The position numbers were made by a program, and so were the translations under genes. Below, piece after piece: positions 60,414 through 64,000 of a DNA stretch of 64,000 bases (position 1 is its first letter; each line of letters starts with the position of its first letter). This DNA is from Arthrobacter sp. ISL-85 (lineage in GTDB: Bacteria; Actinomycetota; Actinomycetes; Actinomycetales; Micrococcaceae). Under the pieces are notes generated by a model. That model did not search any database, had not been told where the DNA came from, and saw only the letters and a program-made list of their open reading frames with translations. The stretch lies in assembly GCF_018613675.1 (NCBI RefSeq), contig NZ_JAGGPQ010000031.1, positions 1-64,000 on the forward strand, written 5' to 3'.

Positions 60414-61409
60414 ATGAAAACACGCAAGCTTGGCGACGGCCTTGAGACATCGGCCATCGGTCTCGGATGCATGGGCCTGAGCTTTGGCCTCGGCCCCGCT
60501 ACCGACCGGGCAGAAGCCCTCGCCGTGATCCGGTCGGCCGCCGAACGCGGCGTCACCCTGTTCGACACCGCCGAGGGCTACGGACCCTACGTCAACGAAG
60601 AGCTCGTGGGCGAAGCCCTGCAGCCCATCCGCGACAACGTGCTGGTGGCCACCAAGTTCGGGTTCGACATCAACGCCGACGGGGAAACTGTCGGGCTCAA
60701 CAGCCGACCCGACCACATCCGGGAGGTGGTGGATGCATCGCTGCGCCGGCTGTGCACCGACCACATCGACGTGCTGTACCAGCACCGGGTCGACCCGAAC
60801 GTCCCGATCGAGGACGTCGCAGGCACCGTCAAGGAACTCATCACCGAAGGCAAGGTCCGCCACTTCGGTCTCTCTGAGGCCAGCGAAACCACTATCCGCC
60901 GCGCGCACGCCGTCCACCCGGTCGCCGTCATCCAGGACCACTACTCACTGTGGATGCGGGAACCGGAAACCACAAAGTTCGGGGTCTGCGAAGAACTCGG
61001 AATCGGACTGGTCGCCTGGGGACCGCTCGGACAGGGCTTCCTCACCGGTGGCATCACCCGTGACATGAAGTTCGACAACCCCAACGACCTGCGCGCAGAC
61101 TTCCCACGCTTCACCCCGGAGGCGCTTGAGGCGAACTTCGCCCTCGTCGATTTCCTCAAGGACTTCGGTAACGAAAAAGGCGCCTCCCCCGCCCGGATCG
61201 CCCTTGCCTGGCTCCTGGCCCAGAAACCGTGGATCGTTCCGATCCCCGGCGGTACCCGCCTGACCCACCTCGACGACAACCTTCCCGCAGCCGACCTCGA
61301 ACTCAGCGGCAACGACCTGCAAAGGATCGACGAAGCCCTGACCGCCCTGGACCTGGTCGGTGCACCCCTCTCTGCCGGGCTCGACGCCGCCATTGACCGA
61401 GACCGCTGA
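60414..61409 (+). CDS. aldo/keto reductase
   Basis: A 331-residue aldo/keto reductase of the IolS/YhdN-like group. The catalytic tetrad is Asp and Tyr in LFDTAEGYGPY, Lys in ATKFGFD and His in LYQHRVDPN. The NADPH-binding end is IPGGTRLTHLDDNLPAADLEL. Catalysis is reduction of aldehydes or ketones. AAAGGAAACC precedes the ATG. It lies 77 bases after the MFS gene and may be cotranscribed with it. An inverted repeat follows its stop. Confidence 0.9.
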   Translation: MKTRKLGDGLETSAIGLGCMGLSFGLGPATDRAEALAVIRSAAERGVTLFDTAEGYGPYVNEELVGEALQPIRDNVLVATKFGFDINADGETVGLNSRPDHIREVVDASLRRLCTDHIDVLYQHRVDPNVPIEDVAGTVKELITEGKVRHFGLSEASETTIRRAHAVHPVAVIQDHYSLWMREPETTKFGVCEELGIGLVAWGPLGQGFLTGGITRDMKFDNPNDLRADFPRFTPEALEANFALVDFLKDFGNEKGASPARIALAWLLAQKPWIVPIPGGTRLTHLDDNLPAADLELSGNDLQRIDEALTALDLVGAPLSAGLDAAIDRDR

Positions 61410-61422
61410 CCGAAACAGTCAG

Positions 61423-61471
61423 GATGCTGGCGCTACCGACCCTCACCTGGACGCGCCGCTGCGCCAGCATC
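61423..61471. terminator. inverted repeat after the aldo/keto reductase gene
   Basis: GATGCTGGCGC pairs with GCGCCAGCATC across 27 bases. It may attenuate transcription between the reductase and the next gene. Confidence 0.5.
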
Positions 61472-61522
61472 CCCTGTGCTTCATGCGGGTACTGACAGGC
61501 ACTCCCCCAGCAGCCCGTGCCC

Positions 61523-61539
61523 GGTGTTGACTGAACACC
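61523..61539. promoter_or_regulatory. candidate operator upstream of the zinc dehydrogenase
   Basis: GGTGTT-GACTG-AACACC is a 6-5-6 inverted repeat 29 bases before the dehydrogenase start. It shares CTGAACACCAG with the region between the HTH regulator and the MFS gene. Confidence 0.55.
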
Positions 61540-61567
61540 AGCTAATAACCACGTAAGGAAAACCACT

Positions 61568-62599
61568 GTGCGAGCAACCCTGATGTACGGCGCCGGAGAC
61601 GTGCGCGTCGAGAGCGTCCCCAACCCCACCCTCCAGGAGCCCACCGACGCCATCGTGCGTATCGTCGCCGGCTGCATCTGCGGCAGCGACCTCTGGCCCT
61701 ACGGCTCCAAACCCGAAACCAATGAAGGGGCCCGGATGGGCCACGAATTCGTCGGTATCGTCGAAGAACTCGGCTCCGATGTGACCGGCCTGGCCGTCGG
61801 GGACTTCGTCATCGCACCGTTCGTCGCCTCTGACGGCACCTGCGATTTCTGCAAGGAAGGACTGCAGACCTCCTGCCGTCACGGCGCCCACTGGGGCGGC
61901 CACGGCGACGGCGGCCAAGGCGAATATGCCCGGGTCCCGCAGGCTTCAGGCACCCTCGTCACGGTCCCCGCCGGGTTCGACGAGAAGCTGATCCCGTCCC
62001 TGCTAAGCCTCTCCGATGTCATGTCCACCGGTTACCACGCAGCGAAGAAGGTCGGCATCCAGCCCGGCCAGACCGTTACCGTGATCGGTGACGGCGCAGT
62101 GGGACTCTCCGCGGTTCTCTCCGCCAAGCTCATGGGCGCCTCGCGCATCATCCTCATGGGCCGGCACCAGTCCCGCACGGACCTCGGCCGCGAGTTCGGC
62201 GCCACCGACGTCGTCGCCGAACGCGGCGAGGAAGGCATCGCCAAGATCCGGGAACTGACCAACGGAGACGGAACGCACGCCGTACTCGAAGCCGTGGGCC
62301 TCAAGCCAGCACTCGAAATGGCCATCGGCGTGGTCCGCGACGGCGGCATCATCAGCCGCGTCGGCGCACCGCAGTTCTCCGACGTCCCCCTCGGATTCGC
62401 CGAGTTCATGCGCAACATCACCCTCACAGGTGGTGTCGCACCGGCCAGGGCCTACATCGAGGAACTGCTGCCCCTCGTGCTGGACGGCACCATCGAACCA
62501 GGCAAGGTCTTCGACCGCACCATCGGCCTGGATGAGGTCCCCGCGGGCTACCAGGCGATGGCCGACCGTGAAGCACTCAAAGTACTCGTCCGCCCCTAA
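61568..62599 (+). CDS. zinc-dependent alcohol dehydrogenase family protein
   Basis: A 343-residue medium-chain zinc dehydrogenase. Catalytic-zinc ligands lie in GCICGSDLWPYG and GHEFVG. The structural-zinc loop is reduced: only two cysteines (CDFCKEG) and a third in TSCRHG are seen where four are usual, so structural zinc may be partly lost. The cofactor loop reads GDGAVG. The GTG start follows AAGGAAAA. It probably reduces or oxidises an aldehyde or ketone and sits in a block of reductases likely under one HTH regulator. The next gene starts 19 bases later. Confidence 0.88.
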   Translation: MRATLMYGAGDVRVESVPNPTLQEPTDAIVRIVAGCICGSDLWPYGSKPETNEGARMGHEFVGIVEELGSDVTGLAVGDFVIAPFVASDGTCDFCKEGLQTSCRHGAHWGGHGDGGQGEYARVPQASGTLVTVPAGFDEKLIPSLLSLSDVMSTGYHAAKKVGIQPGQTVTVIGDGAVGLSAVLSAKLMGASRIILMGRHQSRTDLGREFGATDVVAERGEEGIAKIRELTNGDGTHAVLEAVGLKPALEMAIGVVRDGGIISRVGAPQFSDVPLGFAEFMRNITLTGGVAPARAYIEELLPLVLDGTIEPGKVFDRTIGLDEVPAGYQAMADREALKVLVRP

Positions 62600-62618
62600 C
62601 GAAAAGGACCTGAACATT

Positions 62619-63500
62619 ATGGACATCACACTCAACAACGGCGTCACCATGCCCGCACTCGGGCTCGGCGTCTTCCAAAGCCCGCCGGAAGAAACAACAG
62701 CCGCGGTCGTGGCCGCCCTGGCTGCCGGTTACCGGCACATTGACACTGCCGCCGCCTACGGAAATGAGCGGGAGGTCGGCGACGGCATCCGCCGTTCCGG
62801 CCTGGACCGCTCCGACGTGTTCATCGAGACCAAGGTATGGGTCAGCGACTACGGCTACGAGGAAACCCTGCATGCGTGGGAGAAAGCGGTCGGAAAGCTG
62901 GGGGTGGACTACCTCGACCTGCTGATTCTGCACCAGCCGGTGCCGGCCCGCTTCGAGAAGGCCATCGCCGCGTACAAGGCGCTGGAGACCCTGCTCGCCG
63001 ACGGGCGGGTCCGCGGAATCGGCGTCAGCAACTTCATGCCCCACCACTTGGCGCAGCTGCTCGCCGAAACCGACGTCGTTCCGGCCGTGAACCAGGTTGA
63101 GCTGCACCCGTACTTCAGCCAGCCCGATGTTCAGGCGGCCAACGCCAGGCACGGTATCCTCACCCAGGCCTGGTCGCCGATCGGCGGTATCACCTTCTAC
63201 CCCGGCTACGGCGAGGACCGGAAGAACGTCATGCAGGACCCCACGATCACTGCGATCGCTGAAGCGCACGGCAAAACCCCCGCGCAGGTCATGCTGCGCT
63301 GGCACCTGCAGCAGGGCCGCTCAGCCATCCCGAAATCGACCAACCCGGCCCGGATCGCGGAAAACTTCGACGTGTTCGACTTCGAACTGGCCGACGGCGA
63401 GGTTACTGCCATCGACGCCCTGGACACCTGTGTGCGCAACGGCCCTGACCCTGACGCCGCCCGCGACCAGTGGTTCGTCGTCTCCATCCCCGAAGCCTAG
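62619..63500 (+). CDS. aldo/keto reductase (2,5-diketo-gluconate reductase-like)
   Basis: A 293-residue aldo/keto reductase of the short DkgA-like group. The catalytic tetrad is Asp and Tyr in HIDTAAAYGNEREVG, Lys in IETKVWVSDYGYE and His in LLILHQPVP. The substrate-barrel segment NQVELHPYFSQPDVQ and the cofactor site IPKSTNPARIAENFDVFDFE are typical. AAAAGGA precedes the ATG by nine bases. It is cotranscribed with the zinc dehydrogenase upstream. The usual substrates are small aldehydes such as methylglyoxal or diketo-sugars. Confidence 0.92.
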   Translation: MDITLNNGVTMPALGLGVFQSPPEETTAAVVAALAAGYRHIDTAAAYGNEREVGDGIRRSGLDRSDVFIETKVWVSDYGYEETLHAWEKAVGKLGVDYLDLLILHQPVPARFEKAIAAYKALETLLADGRVRGIGVSNFMPHHLAQLLAETDVVPAVNQVELHPYFSQPDVQAANARHGILTQAWSPIGGITFYPGYGEDRKNVMQDPTITAIAEAHGKTPAQVMLRWHLQQGRSAIPKSTNPARIAENFDVFDFELADGEVTAIDALDTCVRNGPDPDAARDQWFVVSIPEA

Positions 63501-63535
63501 GCTCCTCAGAACCAGCAGATAGAAGGGAAGCCAAC

Positions 63536-63637
63536 ATGGAATACCGCCCGCTTGGCCACGCCCGGGGGAAGGCCAGCCCCGTGTACCTCCGGGCACACGA
63601 ACTAAGGCCTCTGGTACGTCACTGGCAAGAACCATGA
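63536..63637 (+). pseudogene. 5' stub of a third aldo/keto reductase gene
   Basis: GAAGGGAAG precedes ATG 63536. The 33 codons begin MEYRPLGHARGKASPVYL, which matches the usual aldo/keto reductase N-terminus (MEYRPLG-x-S/T-G-x-KVSPL). It then turns to unrelated RAHELRPLVRHWQEP and stops. The remaining 300 or so residues are missing. The stop overlaps the next start codon in ATGA, so a deletion has fused it to the NTF2-like gene. Confidence 0.6.
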
Positions 63638-63996
63638 GCGACAAGGTGATGGGGACCCTCTACGACACGATGTGTGAAGCGATGGTTGCCGGTGACATTG
63701 CCACCCTGGACAGCATCCTGGCCGACGGGTTCACGCTTACGCACATGACCGGATACGTGCAGTCGAAGACTGAGTGGTTGGACGCCATCGCCTCCGGCCA
63801 GATGCAATACCACCGCATGGAGACAGTCCAGGCAAGCTCAACTCCGGAGGGAGCCGCGCCGGCACTGACTGCGCGCACGCTCACGGACGCCACGATCTGG
63901 GGGTCGAGGGCTACGTGGCGGTTGACGCTGCGTTCCTGGTTCGAGGTGCGGGACACGGAATGGGTCATCACACGAACGGTCGCGTCCACCTGGTAA
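63634..63996 (+). CDS. NTF2-like (SnoaL/DUF4440-type) protein
   Basis: A 120-residue protein of the nuclear transport factor 2-like fold, a small alpha-plus-beta cone that binds small molecules or acts as an isomerase or hydratase. The pattern is VMGTLYDTMCEAMVAGDIAT, then LDSILADGFTLTHMTGYVQS, then KTEWLDAIASGQMQYHRME and the closing strand WRLTLRSWFEVRDTEWVITR. The start overlaps the stop of the aldo/keto reductase stub. It is the last gene of the window and is complete. Function is unknown. Confidence 0.82.
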   Translation: MSDKVMGTLYDTMCEAMVAGDIATLDSILADGFTLTHMTGYVQSKTEWLDAIASGQMQYHRMETVQASSTPEGAAPALTARTLTDATIWGSRATWRLTLRSWFEVRDTEWVITRTVASTW

Positions 63997-64000
63997 CCAC

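Noticed and set aside
1..64000. CRISPR arrays, rRNA genes, phage structural genes
   Set aside because: None found: no regularly spaced repeats, no rRNA-like sequence and no capsid, terminase or intact integrase frames.

Overview
The window is high-GC DNA with strong C/G third-position bias, many GTG and TTG starts, Gram-positive style lipoproteins and LacI/IclR-controlled sugar operons. Together these point to a soil actinobacterium of the Micrococcaceae (Arthrobacter/Pseudarthrobacter type). There is no rRNA, no complete tRNA, no CRISPR array and no intact transposase or integrase. The assignment to that group is inference from gene content and remembered family resemblance, not from a search.

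Layout. 0.7-7.1 kb: a DoxX-like membrane protein, an SDR, two zinc medium-chain dehydrogenases (the first of the glutathione-independent formaldehyde dehydrogenase type), an uncharacterised protein and a DUF1345 membrane protein. 7.4-17.6 kb: a LacI regulator divergent from a nine-gene operon with a CUT2 sugar ABC transporter, two Gfo/Idh/MocA dehydrogenases (one resembling levoglucosan dehydrogenase), two TIM-barrel isomerase/epimerase-like proteins and a small ABM-type monooxygenase. LacI palindromes lie on the operon promoter. 17.8-19.9 kb: an IclR regulator and a zinc alcohol dehydrogenase, each preceded by the same 7-1-7 palindrome. 20.3-25.7 kb: a Doc/RHH toxin-antitoxin pair, an aldo/keto reductase, a TenA protein and a secreted phosphoesterase, separated by decayed DNA with possible IS ends. 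26-43 kb: mostly single-gene envelope functions (polysaccharide deacetylase, COG4705 and DUF2254 membrane proteins, frameshifted ion channel, PASTA lipoprotein, beta-propeller/phosphatase protein, carbonic anhydrase, DUF1906-type hydrolase) mixed with relics of a conjugative element. 44-49.4 kb: an IclR regulator, a gene graveyard, then a short-chain fatty-acid-type transporter coupled to an amidase. 50-52.4 kb: a phosphotransferase and broken HTH regulators. 52.4-57.8 kb: a LacI regulator divergent from a GH43 glycosidase and a CUT1 ABC transporter, ending in a truncated second GH43 gene. 57.9-64 kb: an HTH regulator divergent from an MFS exporter, followed by two aldo/keto reductases, a zinc dehydrogenase and an NTF2-like protein.

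The genes fit a plant-litter and soil lifestyle. Regulators sit beside their transport and oxidation operons and carry visible operators, and released sugars or anhydrosugars are imported and oxidised. The clearest signals that standard features do not explain are these: a pair of about 173-bp imperfect direct repeats with inverted ends bracketing the first 19.4 kb; a second pair of about 116-bp repeats bracketing the formaldehyde dehydrogenase module; an orphan promoter/operator/start region that belongs to the arabinan/xylan-type LacI regulon but has lost its gene; a tail-to-tail junction of two truncated genes; and many frameshifts or nonsense mutations between 29 and 52 kb.
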